A stretch of 64,000 nt of DNA from Echinometra lucunter (lineage: Eukaryota > Echinodermata > Echinoidea > Camarodonta > Echinometridae). The translations under genes were made by a program, and so were the position numbers. The DNA is taken from contig CM057161.1 of the NCBI GenBank assembly GCA_029962745.1, forward strand, positions 8,062,357 to 8,126,356. The letters are read 5' to 3'. Position 1 is the first letter of the stretch, and each line of letters opens with the position of its first letter. Of the stretch, positions 22,901 to 34,239 are shown one piece after another. The notes under the pieces are model-generated. The model had not been told where the DNA came from. It saw only the letters and a program-made list of their open reading frames with translations, and made no database searches.

Positions 22901-25515
22901 CCATTCTGCTTATTTGATATTGTTATCTATTTCATAATATTTGGGGCTGCCATATTTTCAAGCACATCGCTTATAATGGCAGTCCTTCTTCTGCAAATGA
23001 TCTTATTTTTAATTAAATCTTATGTTTAACTGAATTACAAAAAAAAAAAAAATGACAATTTATCATTTGTTTCGTAAATGATTATTACAAATACTTTGTG
23101 TTATGATTCATTGTAAAAATTCTTTTGTATTTTATTTTATGAATGTTATCTGAAAAAATTGTACATAAATCAATGCAGAAGAAAATAAATAAATCAAATC
23201 AAATCAAACCCAGGTGAGGTGAATGGATACCTGGCAGGCATTAATTCCTTGAAATGCTTGAGTGCTGTAGTGCCTGCCGGGCTTAACCCAGGGTAATAAT
23301 ATCCAAAGCGCACAGAGACGTGATATTCGCTATACAATAATGGAATATCATCATTATTATAATTATTGATGATAGCAAATGATATGTTGATTTATGTCAA
23401 GCTGCTGGATCTTTCATTTATCTAGATGTAATAATTATCACAGGAATTGTTGAATCCTTGTGCGAAAATCATAGTTCCTAGATTATAACCAGAGTTGCAA
23501 TTTGTGCACATGTATTTACCATGCTTTCATATATATGTTTTATCGATACAGTTTTCATGGACCTAAGGAGGCTAAATAATGGAGCTGATGGATCGATGAC
23601 AAAAGAAAATGAAGATAAAAGGAAGCCCCCGCAGAGACCTTCATTCCTTGTTTTTTGTTGATCTCAAAGGCAGTCATACTAGGCTTGACACTAGCAGGTG
23701 GGGGGGGGGGCATGACACTTGGGCACCAAACGTTTTGCTTCACACCCCAAAATTAAAAAAAAAAACAAAAACAAAAAAAACATTCAAATTAAGTCTCAAT
23801 GAATACAGATCCTAAAATTTCAATCCAGACTCCATGAATAAAGTTATCGTGAAGCCCAATTTTATTTGCATTAATCAATAATCATTTCAGGGGGTGTAAC
23901 ATAAAGAGATGCAATCAATCTCATGATCAATGGTAACTCTTTAGCACATGGTTGGCCATAGACTTACTTTTGATATCAATCGCAAGATTGATTGTATTTT
24001 TTGTGTTACAGGGCCCTGAACGTATTTCCTTCAACTGGAATTGCCAAATCACTTTTAGTAACATACCACCACATAAGACTTCAATCAATCATATTCTACA
24101 TGAACTTACCGATTTGTTATCTGCATACCAGCATTGGCAAAACTCACAAAACTTTCTTGGATTGGACTTCCAATAATCAGCCCTAAAAAGATACAAAAGA
24201 AGTGGTTTAAAAACCTGGGGCCTGTTTCTCAAAACCAGTGACAAGGAAGTCATAACTGTGTCCTCTAAGCTCCATCAATATAACAAATTTCCGATAGCGA
24301 TATATCACTGAAAAAATATCATTAAAACCTGATATATCGATAAATTGTAAAATCAAAACAAACAAAAAGATGTGTGGCGATTCTAAACATGCCCGTGTCC
24401 GCAATCTTTGGGATGAGGTTATCTTGAATTTTGGGGTTTCCCCACTTCCCAGAAGTGTAATTAATTTGTCAAGTCATTCGTTTCACCTCCGTTTTGTCGG
24501 CTGCTTATATTTCTTGAAGATGACCAGCCAACATCATTTTCATCCATAAAGGTAAAGAATTAGTTTGTCAAGTCAATCGTTTCACCTCCGTCCCGCTATT
24601 GGTTTATATTTCTTGAAGGTGACCAGCCGTAACTACATCATCGTCAATAGTTAAAGATTTAATTTGTAAAGTTGATCCTTATTTCACCTCCACCCCGCTA
24701 GCCATTTATAATTAATTTATATTTCTTGAAAGTTTGGTCACGCATTTATTGTAGATAGTCTAGATCTAGACCACTCATCCTGTGTACTCGGTCAATGAAT
24801 TGACCTCGTCCTGCAAGTCTGACAAGTCTGTAGCAAAACTACCTAGCATGCTTTTCTATTGGTTACTCGACGACATGCTGTTGACCTACGAGTCTGATAA
24901 GCATCAGTTTTCTTCTTAATATTCACCATTTTCAGTTCATTCATCAGATATGAAGCAGAAAGGGGAAAATTGAGAGCCTCAGGAACATTGCTGGTAAGTA
25001 AAATCAAAACTTTTCTTCTCTTTTAAAGAAGATCTGATCTAAGTCCATGTATTTCGCGTTCGCATCGGCAATTTTTTTCGCTATTCAAAACGCTGTTTTG
25101 ACCTACGGGTGGATCTAGACCTAGATCTAGTTCTAATACCTTTTTTTTTTTTTTTTCCCCAACATTACACTTTCGAAAAATGCAGCCCTGGTGTGTACCC
25201 TGTGTGCGTAATATGCAATATGATGGTGTATTTCAAAGTGACTGAGCAGGGCAAAGACGGACTGGTCGAGCACAGCTCAGGCTACCAGTCGATCAGTGAC
25301 GATCTTACTACTACTAAAGCTACATCAAATTCAGTAGTATATATTATGGGACCGAAGTAAAAAGCCTCGGTAAATTAGAGAAGTGCATGCGCGTTTAGAA
25401 GCATAATTTCCATTAAATGAATAGGGAAGAGTTAAAGGAATTTTTATTGGGTTCAATTTTTACAATCTGAATTGATTGAAACTAATAAATAAGGATAAAA
25501 TCGTTGTACTTACAT
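16718..25515 (-). CDS. WBP4: WBP4/FBP21 spliceosomal WW-domain protein, eight exons
   Basis: Joined across eight exons the frame gives 309 residues. Residues 1-40 form a matrin/U1-type zinc finger (starts MADYWKSNPRKFC; ligands C13, C16, H30, H36, with FHERGKRHKEN). A basic helical region follows, then a WW domain at about 140-170 (EWVEAVSPEGYTYYW, then TQWDKP), an acidic Glu/Asp-rich stretch, the YGGW box and a basic C terminus (SFKKRKGGQRQIRSRD). This order matches WBP4, which acts in the nucleus in the spliceosomal B complex and binds proline-rich splicing factors. Human WBP4 is about 376 residues with two WW domains; I find only one. The start codon is itself split: AT ends exon 1 and G begins exon 2. 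Exons 1-4 recur at 39736-46072; exons 5-8 do not. Confidence 0.88.
17017..17195. repeat. 17-bp minisatellite in WBP4 intron 7
   Basis: About ten tandem copies of TCCTGATATAACAAGAT. Units alternate between GATTCCTG and GATCCCTG, giving a 34-bp dimeric periodicity. The open frames over it are artefacts of the repeat. Confidence 0.95.
17864..18021 (-). CDS. WBP4: WBP4 exon 7, acidic region and YGGW box
   Basis: Encodes the acidic stretch DDSDEDDEEGEEKEEEEKG and then KRKNDAYGGWTTVSTEPE. The donor is GAGAA|GTAAGT and the likely acceptor CATCTTTTAG. If exon 6 instead uses its downstream GT donor, an acceptor seven bases further in (exon end 18014) restores frame. Confidence 0.8.
18322..18401 (-). 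CDS. WBP4: WBP4 exon 6, second half of WW domain
   Basis: The acceptor CTCTCCGATGCAG is followed by TQWDKPANFTSLSSNSSQDK, completing the WW domain with its second Trp and the terminal Pro. The donor is ambiguous: AAAAG|GCTAGT (GC-AG type, phase 0) or, four bases on, GCTA|GTATGA (exon start 18318), which requires the alternative acceptor of exon 7. Confidence 0.8.
18859..19119. repeat. 38-42-bp minisatellite in WBP4 intron 5
   Basis: About six diverged units starting AGCCTGGGAGCAGTTGTCTT and ending in GGTAGTTGTTTGGT-like sequence on the plus strand. Confidence 0.85.
19246..19413 (-). CDS. WBP4: WBP4 exon 5, linker and first half of WW domain
   Basis: The acceptor TTCCTTACAG joins in phase 1 to exon 4, completing a Glu codon. 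The exon encodes a Gly/Ser/Thr/Gln-rich linker and EWVEAVSPEGYTYYWNTKTG. The donor is GGAG|GTAGGT, phase 1, which rejoins exon 6 as a Val codon. Confidence 0.88.
20047..20352. mobile_element. MITE in WBP4 intron 4
   Basis: Inverted ends: GGTCCTACTAAAAGCAGCCA at the left and the complement of GGTCCTACTAAAGGCCGCCA at the right. The internal sequence repeats CCTACTAAAAGCTGCCA near the left end. It lies just outside the duplicated block. Confidence 0.75.
20833..20932 (-). CDS. WBP4: WBP4 exon 4 (block 1)
   Basis: The acceptor (T-rich)ACAG precedes DAMKAFKKDVASNPDLIPEY and KVALVENRVRQQQ. The donor CAAG|GTACGT leaves phase 1. The block 2 copy at 39736-39835 differs at two third-codon positions without changing the protein. 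Confidence 0.85.
21744..21878 (-). CDS. WBP4: WBP4 exon 3 (block 1)
   Basis: The acceptor CACAATCAG opens 45 codons, SKEFHERGKRHKENVEKKIG onward, ending FLKQMEE, with donor GAG|GTATGT in phase 0. It supplies the two zinc-ligand histidines and the following charged helix. Block 2 is identical at the protein level. Confidence 0.9.
22757..23345 (+). mobile_element. tRNA-derived SINE interrupted by a LINE-like insertion (block 1)
   Basis: Head TAGTCTAGTGGATAAGTCTC and B box GGTTCGAATCC, body CTAATGTCCTTTGGCAAGAC, and tail segment AAGCGCACAGAGACGTG ending in ATTATTAT. The body is cut after GCTCAA by 329 foreign bases (22880-23208) that are absent from the block 2 copy. Confidence 0.88.
22880..23208 (+). 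mobile_element. Retrotransposon 3' fragment inserted in the SINE (block 1 only)
   Basis: 329 bp absent from the block 2 copy, where GCTCAA is directly followed by CCCAGG. It ends in AAATAAATAAATCAAATC-type repeats, as in truncated LINE 3' ends, with TCAA at both borders as a possible short target duplication. Confidence 0.75.
24110..24182 (-). CDS. WBP4: WBP4 exon 2 (block 1), zinc finger start
   Basis: The acceptor CTTTTTAG is followed by G, the last base of the start codon, then 24 codons ADYWKSNPRKFCEFCQCWYA and DNKS. The donor is TCG|GTAAGT in phase 0. It carries both zinc-ligand cysteines. Confidence 0.9.
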
Positions 25516-25600
25516 ATTATAGAATCTATGGCCTTCTTAGTAATTAAATCTGGCCTAAAGTATATGGTATCGCTCAAATCAAGTGAAAATAAAAAAAAGC
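25514..25600 (-). CDS. WBP4: WBP4 exon 1 (block 1): 5' UTR and first two bases of the start codon
   Basis: The donor ATAATAT|GTAAGT places AT at the exon end, so splicing to exon 2 creates the ATG of MADYW. The same arrangement is kept in block 2 at 46071. The upstream limit of the exon is not defined; the end given is arbitrary. Confidence 0.6.
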
Positions 25601-26562
25601 AAAAAAGTCAAGGAATGGAGAGGGGAAAAATGATGGCCGATTTACATTAAATATATTTTTAATCATTTTTTTTTCATGCGTAAATTTTTATTCATAAATG
25701 TGTGATGGATGCTGATGCCATCTGTATCGAATCAATACTAGTACAATATTCAAGATTGAAATTAAACGAATAACAAGCGAATCAACAAAAACAAAAAACA
25801 AAAAACAAAACAACAACAACAACAACAACAACAAAGACTGAGCATGAGGTTGGGGGAAATTTTCATGGAGTGCATTTCCCAGGCAAAGGATTTTGGGAAC
25901 CCTGCCGACCATTTTCAGGTTCTCTCAGGGAAGAGGGTATTATCACTATGAGGGACAGGCCTCTGCACCTCCCCCCTCCCCCCCCCCCCCAGGAATATCG
26001 AATTATTATTTCCTACTGCCATAAAGTCAAGTGTATACTTGCTGTTCCTCAAATTCTATCATCATTCGCTGTAAATTTCAGAAGGTAGAACTAGACTTTC
26101 AGAGTTTCCTTTCTTTTGTAAAAAATGACAAAGAAAATTGAATACAGAATAGCAGAGAAGAAAGGTAAATTGAACTCCCATTTTAATTAAGAAATTGTCA
26201 CTTTCATTCTTGTAGAATTTCAGCTCCGCCCCGGGCGCCCCCCCCCCCCCCCTCAGTCGGTATATAAAATATCTATATTTTTCATTGTCAGTTATGTTAT
26301 TTGGTGGTGTTTTTGTTTGTTTGTTTGTTTGTTTGTTTTAAATCTCGCTGTAATTCAGTGGAGTCTCACCTTAATGAAGCTAGTCTCATTTGAGTATTTC
26401 TAAGACTTCAAGACTTCAAGAATTTTATTCCATTTCCATTCATTTGCAAAATAAACAAATACAAATAAACAAACGAAACCTTAATGCTCTTCAGGATGAG
26501 GCTTCACTATAGGCTTCACCAGCGCCTAGAAACATAGTATTACGCGCGTTATAAATGTGCTC

Positions 26563-26593
<31 letters not shown>

Positions 26594-26872
26594 AATGTGC
26601 CAGGGGCGTTGTCTTTGTGTGTGTTGTGATATGCTGTTTCATTTTTCGTCATTCATTATTCATATTCCGCTGATATCATTGTAAATATATTATGTTGTTG
26701 AGTTTACTTTTCAATAAAAACACAAATACAAAAAATAAATAGTTTATAATTTCACATTGAAAACTCGGAAAAAAGTGTGCACAACATAAGTTCATATTTT
26801 ATGGTCATGCCTTAATATACGAATTCCCACATGGTGCCAGTCCATGCGATGGGTAATTCTTTAAGAGAGAGG

Positions 26873-26933
<61 letters not shown>

Positions 26934-27900
26934 GGGGGGGGGGGGGTAGAGAGCCGGGGTAGAGACGGAGCGATGTGAATATTAAACCACAATCTGTAAT
27001 TAATGGCACTGCTTCAGTTTCAGTTTTTCAGTTTTTATTTTTTCTCATTTCCAACAAAACAGTAGACAAAAATCCATCATAAATACAGTTATAACAATTG
27101 AAATGTAATAAAGAAACATGTAACATGTAACATGCTTTGCAATGTGTGAAAAAGTCCTCTACGTCGCGAATAGTATTAATATTCATTTAATAGAATACGA
27201 AAGATGAGTTTTAATAATCATTTCACACACCTCATTGTAGGATTGTAAATAGGATTTTGATTTTCAACGAGCTATCCTACAAAATCAAAAAATAGTCAAC
27301 AAGGAAATTTGGAATTTTTTGTCAGAGAGTAAGAGGATATTGCATATTTTATCTACGAACGGAAAAAAATCATTAAAACGATTTCGAGCTAAACAGCAAA
27401 ATGAATAATTACCGGGGGGGGGGGGGTGGGGTTGTAATCTTACATAATTTCTTGATACAGAAATCAATAGTCGTCGTTCATTTTATATGTATGTTAGACA
27501 TGTTTATGCCAACGTCATTTTGTATTGTATTATATGATCCATCATAGTGTTGATGTTATGTTATGCTTCATTTTGAAATATTGTGGATCACCATATGAAG
27601 AGATAAAGCACAAATTTAAAAATAAAAACATGAATACGTGAATGCACCCGAATCGATAGTGGGTTTAACCCTACCGAATATCATTGTTGTTGTTTTTCTG
27701 GTGTAAAAACCATAGGTAAAAACAAATGATGCTCTGAATTGCATGGTTAAGTAACAAAGGTTTACAGAAAAGTTTAAGCCACAGTGATTAACTCGCGCTT
27801 ACATAGCTCTGAAACGATGTATTTACAACAGCGCCACCTTGCGGCTACTCACAACCAGAGACTGTCTTAGAAATATCACGCCCTTCTTGGCTTCCCCCGG
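25601..27900. other. Upstream region of WBP4 with repeats
   Basis: Contains a (CAA)n run near 25810-25832, C homopolymers near 25976-25990 and 26240-26252, a TTTG run near 26310-26337, a SINE-like tail with (ATT)n at 26560-26591 and a long (GA)n then G run at 26866-26947. No protein-coding exon is recognised. Confidence 0.5.
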
Positions 27901-27902
27901 AC

Positions 27903-28239
27903 GGGGGGTATGTCTCAATGAGGCCTGCACATCATCCGTGTAAATCTCTTTCTGAAAAGCACCCTAAACGGGGATTAAAGTAGGACGGAAGTAGAAGTGA
28001 TCTTAATACCCTAAACAGAGAAATAAAGTATTACATCTCCGATATTTATAACCTTAACGAGGAATTTATGCAAGGATTGCATCATCATCTCCTAATTTAA
28101 TAACATTTCCCCGCATTTTCCTGATTTTGATACCCTTAACTGGATCTCCGTTCCCCGCCTGGTGCTGAAAACAACCCCTTTTCTACGTTTTTGTTTACGC
28201 AGATGATGTACAGGCCTCGGTGAGATATACCCCCCCCCC
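27903..28239. mobile_element. TIR element with GGGGGTATRTCTCA ends (block 1)
   Basis: The left end reads GGGGGTATGTCTCAATGAGG. The right end in reverse reads GGGGGTATATCTCACCGAGG and the arms stay inverted through CCTG(C/T)ACATCATC. The interior has several TACCCTTAACxxG-like repeats. The counterpart in block 2 is at about 48096-48443. Confidence 0.75.
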
Positions 28240-28546
28240 AAAAGGTCGTTAAACATCATGAAGTTGTATTCTCTCTTGTGCTAATAATTATTTTTTATTT
28301 TGTCATCAACATGATCAAAAGGGATGGACTGATCCCAACAGGTTTAGTCACGTTTTTCATGTAATCGAAATCTCTGTTTGTATTTGCATATATTTTAAAA
28401 TGCTCCTGTTATCCTAATAACACCTTTCGCAGATTAGAATAATGATTATTTAAACCGTGTGTTTGGTTGGCATGCACACTATCTGTGTATAAAATACAAT
28501 GATTGTTTTTTATCAAGAGGACCAAAGTCGTTCAATTGCACCCTGC

Positions 28547-28550
<4 letters not shown>

Positions 28551-28585
<35 letters not shown>

Positions 28586-30240
28586 CTTTTTCCCTTTCAG
28601 GCTTATTGTTCATGTAGCTGTCCACATTTTAGAGATCTTAGAATCATAAGAATATCTATTTGAATTTCTTTTCTAAATTTAATCTGACCCTTCCTTGTGA
28701 AATATGCTCATTTTGTGACAAATGACATTTCCTTTTGTTTTACCGTAAGTAAATTTGTCTATCCCCCACTCGTATATAAACTTTAATCCACTCTTTCAAC
28801 TACAGCACGAATGAAACTATTTCATCATCTAATTGCATCATCCGTATTTTTCTTGAATCAAAGACACAACATGTGAAATGAAAAACTCAATGAATATATA
28901 TTTATAATTTTTCGCCGACATTGCTGATATCATGACTACAGTCATGATAGTGGCGTGTGTCGGAGACTCGGTGTGATCAATATCTTTTCAGTCGTTCACA
29001 CAAAGACCAGTCGGAAACCTTGGACGGATCACTGCAGAATAATCTTTCTACAACTATCTGCATTACATATGGCAATCGTTGGATCATACTGAACACATTT
29101 TAGGCCAGTATTCCATTTCGCTACAAATATTCAAGAATCCCTTTAAGCAGCATATTACAAAACAATTCAAAACGGCATATTTACACTGGGACTTTGTTTG
29201 CAGTTGAAAGTGACGCAAATGACAAAGTGTTTAATTATTTCAGGACGGACTAAACCAAACACACAAACACCTGACCTATGGTAAAAAGGCATACCTCTTA
29301 TGATTTTCATTATTTATCTACTTTTAATGCACTCGTCACTTCCATAGATCGAAGAATAAAAATCCAGGATCTTTCTTCTTCTTCTTCCTTTTTCTTCTAT
29401 CTCTTATCATTGTTATTTACATGTAAATAACATTGGATTATATTCTTAAATATTCATTTCTTAAAAGAGCACGGATGATCCCATTTTCTTCAAGATTTGC
29501 TTTGCACAAACATCAGGAAAAACTCTCTCTCTCTCCGCTTTTTCCCTTGCAGGCATATTGTACATGTAGCTGTCCATATTTTACAGATCTTAGAATCATA
29601 AGAATATTTATTTGAATTTCTCTTCTGAATTTAGTCTGACCCTTCCCTGTGAAGCATGCTCATTTTGTGACAAATTACATTTTTATAAAGGAAATATTGA
29701 TAACAGTCTTTTTGTTTTACCGTAAGTAAATTTGTCCATCCCCCTCTCTTTGTTCACACAAAGATCAGTCGGAAACCTTGGACGGATCACTGCAGAATAA
29801 TCTTTGTACACCTATCTGCATTATATGGCAATCGTTAGGTCATACTGAACACATTTTAGGCCAATATTCCCTATCGCTACAAATACTCAAGAATCCCTTT
29901 AAGCAGCATATTACAAAACAATACAAAACGGCATATTTACACAGGGACTATGTACATGCAATGAAAGTGTCACACATGATAAAGTGTTGAATTATTTCAG
30001 GACGGACTAAAAACAAACACACAAACACCTGTCCTATGGTAAAAAGGCACACCTCTTATGATTTTCATTATTTATCTACTTTAATGCATTCGTCACTTCT
30101 TCTTCTTTCTTCTTCTTCTTCTTCTTCTTCTTCTTCTTCTTCTTCTTCTTCTTCTTCTTCTTCTTCTTCTTCTTCTTCTTCTTCTTCTTCTTCTTCTTCT
30201 TCTTCTTGCGCTTCCTTTTTTCTTCTATCTCTTATTGTTA
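28551..30240. repeat. 0.76-kb tandem repeat array with (CT)n and (TTC)n tracts (block 1)
   Basis: The landmark TGGACGGATCACTGCAGAAT occurs at 29021 and 29779, a period of 758 bp, and a third partial unit carries an expanded (TTC)n run at 30097-30207. Units also share (CT)n, GCTTTTTCCCTT and ATTTACATG(T/C)AAATAA. The Ser-rich frame over (TTC)n is not a gene. Block 2 has one extra unit. Confidence 0.88.
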
Positions 30241-30599
30241 TTTACATGCAAATAATATTGGATTATATTCTTAAATATTTAAAGAGAGCACGGATGATCC
30301 CATTTTCTTCAAGATTCACTTTGCACAAACATCAGAAAAAACATTATCATGATTATAGAGTCTGCGGAAACGGCGTAAATTTCATCCTCTGCATGTTCTA
30401 TTTATTTACTGTGTATCGACCACGTATGGGTGATTTATTCAGTGGCGTATATAATAGCAGTTGTGATCATGAAGGGACAACATGAATGTAGTGGTTTTTC
30501 ACGGACGAATCGTGAATTTTCTACGTTACACGAGTGTAACAAGAGTGTTCAGTAACGTTGTTGATTGGTTGTGATCAGGAAGTATCGTAAATGATTGTT

Positions 30600-30720
30600 C
30601 ATCAGGTTGTCTGGGTTCGAATCCGATCCCGGTAATACTACCAAAGTCCTTAGGCAAGGCATTAATCGACATTTGCCACTCTCGACCCAGTGTTGAAATG
30701 GGAACGTGAAAGGATTACCT
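30600..30720 (+). mobile_element. SINE fragment (block 1)
   Basis: Contains the B box GGTTCGAATCC, then AGTCCTTAGGCAAGGCATTA and CATTTGCCACTCTCGACCCA, which match the body of the SINE family at 935 and 22757. The counterpart lies at 52440-52560. Confidence 0.75.
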
Positions 30721-30889
30721 TCAATATTAAGAGCCCCCTAAGGCAGTAATATTTGAGTACCATAATCCTCCATATCTTTAGGGGGTATAGCATTAAACAT
30801 GCTAAATGAAACTAAGCTGTGCATTTTCCTACTTCTATACTATTTTATCCCTGTGATTTGCTCTTACGAATGGTACCCTACTATTCAAG

Positions 30890-31591
30890 TCAGTTCTTGC
30901 TCACAAGACTGTCATCAGAACCTCCATTAAAAGATTCTCCATTCATGGTCCCTTCCTCCACACTCTTCATCGTCATATCCTCGGGAGCAACACTGGGGCT
31001 ACCTTTCAAGTGCTTGGAATGATACAAAGCGTATCCCACCCCACCAGCGATGGCACCAACACCTGCTAACGACACAACGATAATCCCCGCCAGAGCACCG
31101 GGTGAGAGTGATTCCTCTGGGGGACTTGTTGTAGGACCTTCCCCTTCAGTAGACATCTCTTCGGGTTCAGGAGTGGTCACGGATGATTTTGTTGTTGCAC
31201 TTGAATTAGCAGTTTCTGTTGTTATTGTTGTTGCATTTGGATCAGAGATTGCTGATGTCACTGTAACCGTGAGTGCTGGTGCACTTGGATCAGTAGTAGT
31301 TGTTGTTTGTGTACCCGCATCGGAAGCTGCAGATGCAGATGTACTTTGATTTAACCCTGCTGTGGGGGAATATGTGCTGGGATTTGCTTGAGTCGAATTT
31401 GATGAAGTGATACTGGTCTGGGTATTAGAGATGGTCGTCATGGTCGTAGTCGGTCCTAATGTTTCGATAGCTGTTACTATGGTTCCTGTTGGAGTGGTTG
31501 TTTGAGCAGTTATCGTCAACGATTTGAATATCGTTATTATAAAGAGCAAAACAACCAGCTCACGCAACCTGATCTTCGTAAGTTTCACCAT
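30890..31591 (-). CDS. Mucin-like type I membrane protein (block 1)
   Basis: 233 residues from the chosen ATG. Residues 1-30 are a signal peptide (MVKLTKIRLRELVVLLFIIT, ending near TAQ). Residues 31-163 are a Thr/Ser/Pro-rich stalk with four N-glycosylation sequons (N65, N81, N119, N129) and an acidic TTPEPEEMSTEGEGPTTSPP segment. Residues 165-190 are a glycine-rich transmembrane helix with small-xxx-small spacing, and 191-233 a short acidic tail. A longer frame starts 12 codons upstream, but a pyrimidine tract and CAG lie one base before the chosen ATG, and the paralogue at 62924 keeps the same arrangement, so I take that as a splice acceptor and this as the start. Likely a heavily O-glycosylated cell-surface protein; no named family recognised. 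Confidence 0.72.
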   Translation of the reverse strand: MVKLTKIRLRELVVLLFIITIFKSLTITAQTTTPTGTIVTAIETLGPTTTMTTISNTQTSITSSNSTQANPSTYSPTAGLNQSTSASAASDAGTQTTTTTDPSAPALTVTVTSAISDPNATTITTETANSSATTKSSVTTPEPEEMSTEGEGPTTSPPEESLSPGALAGIIVVSLAGVGAIAGGVGYALYHSKHLKGSPSVAPEDMTMKSVEEGTMNGESFNGGSDDSLVSKN

Positions 31592-33660
31592 TCTGGACCA
31601 GGAGAGAGAAAAAAATATAAAACTCATAAATTGTAAACACCAGAGAATCTCCTATACCACCAAAACTGATCACAGCTATATACAATTAGCTTAACAAAAA
31701 CATTTAACCATTATTATGTTTGTTGTGATAAGCGCTGCTTCAGTTTTCTAAAGTGGTGGACGCTGATACTAACAGTCTTGCGCCCTTCCTGATCATTTAT
31801 TATCTGTACTTTCCTGAGATCGACGGATCTATGAGCTATACGCTAACTAATGTAGATTTAAAGGGTAATGATTTACCATGGGAGGGGTTTTTCCAGTCGT
31901 AAAGGGCACTCTGGCGAAGAAAGTTGCACAAGATCGGTTATAACAGAAAGCTAAATTTCCTTTTCCGAATTTGAACCTTGCGTGGTATGCCAAAAGGCTC
32001 ATGACCGATTTCGAACATGGCAATGCATGATGGGTGGATTCTACAGCTCCAGTCAAACGGATTCATTCGCATAAATGCCCGTTAGAACATGAAGAATAAG
32101 CCCATATGCAATCTCAATGTACTAACGCTACTTATTAACGATGGGGTACAATCATTGGCGTAAATCCCGGGGGGGGGGGGGGGAGAGATGGGGATATATC
32201 CCCCTTTTGTGAGGGGGGGATGGTGTGTACAAATATCCCCCCTCATTTTAAGGAAAAAAAATATACTGAAATTAATCAGTTGGTGATTTTTGTTTTATAA
32301 AAATGTCATAAACGACGGTCATATCGTGGAAGTTTTATTTGAAATGCTCTTAAAAACCATAAAAGTGGTTATTTTTTGCTCGCTCGCTTAGCTCGCTCGC
32401 AAAATAATGATATTATATGTGTGTGTGTGGGGGGGGGGGGTCTGCGCGGGTGAATGAGGGTGTGTGTGTATACTCAAACATGGCCGTACGTAGAAATTTA
32501 GAGAACTCACATTTTTTTTTTACTGGAAATATTCATAAAATCCACCAAAAACTGCACCAAATCCTTCAATTTCACTTTAAAAAATACAAAAGCACCCTCC
32601 TGACTGGCTCAGTCGCTTTCGAGTTTCTTCGAATTTTTTTTACACGTCTTGCCCCCCCCCCCCCCCCCCCCCTGTACGGCCCTGTTCTCAAGTGTGAGTT
32701 CACAGGAAAAATAAAATCGGTAAAAAGCGTGATCACCCCCCCCCCCCTCCTCATAACGGATTTACGCCGGTGGGTACAATGGCTTTTCGCAAGTCATGAA
32801 TCTGATGGAATAGAATACTGACGTAGCACATCGCTGAATGAACACTAAGACCCGACTCACAGCGTGCTTTCACTATGTCCTGAAGGCGGGGAAATTCAAA
32901 TCATAAAAATTCGTGCAAAAGTAATTAGTGAACAATAGACCCTGCCAAAGGCGTCGCTAGAACATTTTGAATGGGGAAGGGGTGGAAAACCCAAATTTGC
33001 CGATAGTTATTCTGCATTCTAAGGCTTATGTACACCCTCTCCCCATCCTACAAGAAATTATTTTCAAACTTTCAAATGTGTATAGATCTTTATTTCTTTG
33101 ATAGAATGTTTAGGGGCCGTTGGGAGTTCCTAAATTCTGGGGAAATGACGCTTTTTGCTGGATTATGATCCATCCTGTTTTCAAATTTTAAGGGCGAGCG
33201 AAATGAGCGAGCAAAAACAACCTCTTGGTAAAGAAAAAAAAAGAAGTGATATTTTTTTTCATCAAAATACACTATTATAGTCATGCAGAATAAGATATCT
33301 AAATGATATTCGGTCACCTTGCTGCCAACTCTATATTCGTTGGTCCAATTGCTTGCTGTCCGGACCCACCCTGTTTTTAGATATTTACGAGTGAGCAAAG
33401 CGAGCGAGGAAAATCATATTCTTTTGAAGGTATAAGTGTTGCTTCGTCATCAAAATACACTCTCGGCTTTAATATCATATATCTAAATTATTTATTCCGT
33501 CACCTCGCTTGTCGAATGAAACTATCCTGTATTCTCTTCTCTTCCCTCTTTCTTTTTTCTCTTCTTCTTTCTTTTGCAGACAGAAAGTTTTAGTGGGGAC
33601 ACACTCCCCACCCCCACCCTGAAAGCGACGGCCCTATACCCTGCAGATAGAGATGACACT
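31592..33660. other. Non-coding region upstream of the mucin-like gene (block 1)
   Basis: Should contain the untranslated first exon and promoter of the mucin-like gene, not pinpointed. G homopolymers lie near 32170-32183 and 32430-32440, and C homopolymers near 32652-32671 and 32737-32747. Two inverted GCTCGCTCGC/GCGAGCGA-type motifs (32378-32400, 33190-33212) suggest further mobile-element remnants. Confidence 0.45.
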
Positions 33661-33663
33661 AGG

Positions 33664-34032
33664 TGCTCTCACACCTACCCAATCAGGAAAAATACCTGGT
33701 ATTTCTGATCCAGTATTCTACCCCGATCAGAAAATACCAGGTATTTTGCCAGTGTTAATCGAAAGTTCTAGTAATATCCCCAAAGAAAAATACCTGTAGT
33801 TTAGGAGGTACTTTCTCAAATTCCATGTATTTTCTTCAAGGTCGCAGAGATATTTGCATTGTGAAAGAACTTCTGTGGACCTTAATGCGCATGCTTATAA
33901 CTACTAGAACTTTCCTGTAAAGGTCTGGTTCAGGGAGGTGTGAAAGCACGAAATAATTATTGGGTATTTGGGGGCCTGAAAATGTTCCTGTAGTTTACAG
34001 GTATTTTCTTGATCGGGTAGGTGTGAAAGCGC
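33664..34032. mobile_element. TIR element with CTTTCACACCTACCC ends (block 1)
   Basis: The left end reads TCACACCTACCCAATCAGGA and the right end in reverse GCTTTCACACCTACCCGATC. Inner inverted pairs include AAAATACCTG and GAAAGTTCTAGTA. No coding capacity. The counterpart is at about 55484-55851. Confidence 0.75.
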
Positions 34033-34239
34033 TTACTGTGTGCTCTAGGTCTGTGTGGTTTGCTACACTAGACATCCTAGAGATGAGATCAAATTTCTGT
34101 TTTGAGCACAACAAAGAGGGGTTTCGAGCTTCCCTCTGGAGTATTAGGCCTAATTACTTCCCAAAGTGTGAACAGACCGCTTGTCTTCGTAGGCTAGCGA
34201 GGGCAAGTATATTCGTATCTATCTGTACGAGCCTATTCC

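Noticed and set aside
30036..30485. Serine-homopolymer protein (also 51876-52304)
   Set aside because: Translation of a (TTC)n microsatellite inside a tandem repeat; lengths differ between blocks and nothing else supports a gene.
31050..31349. Plus-strand Val/Ser/Ala-rich frame (also 52888-53187)
   Set aside because: Antisense shadow of the Thr/Ser-rich stalk of the mucin-like gene.
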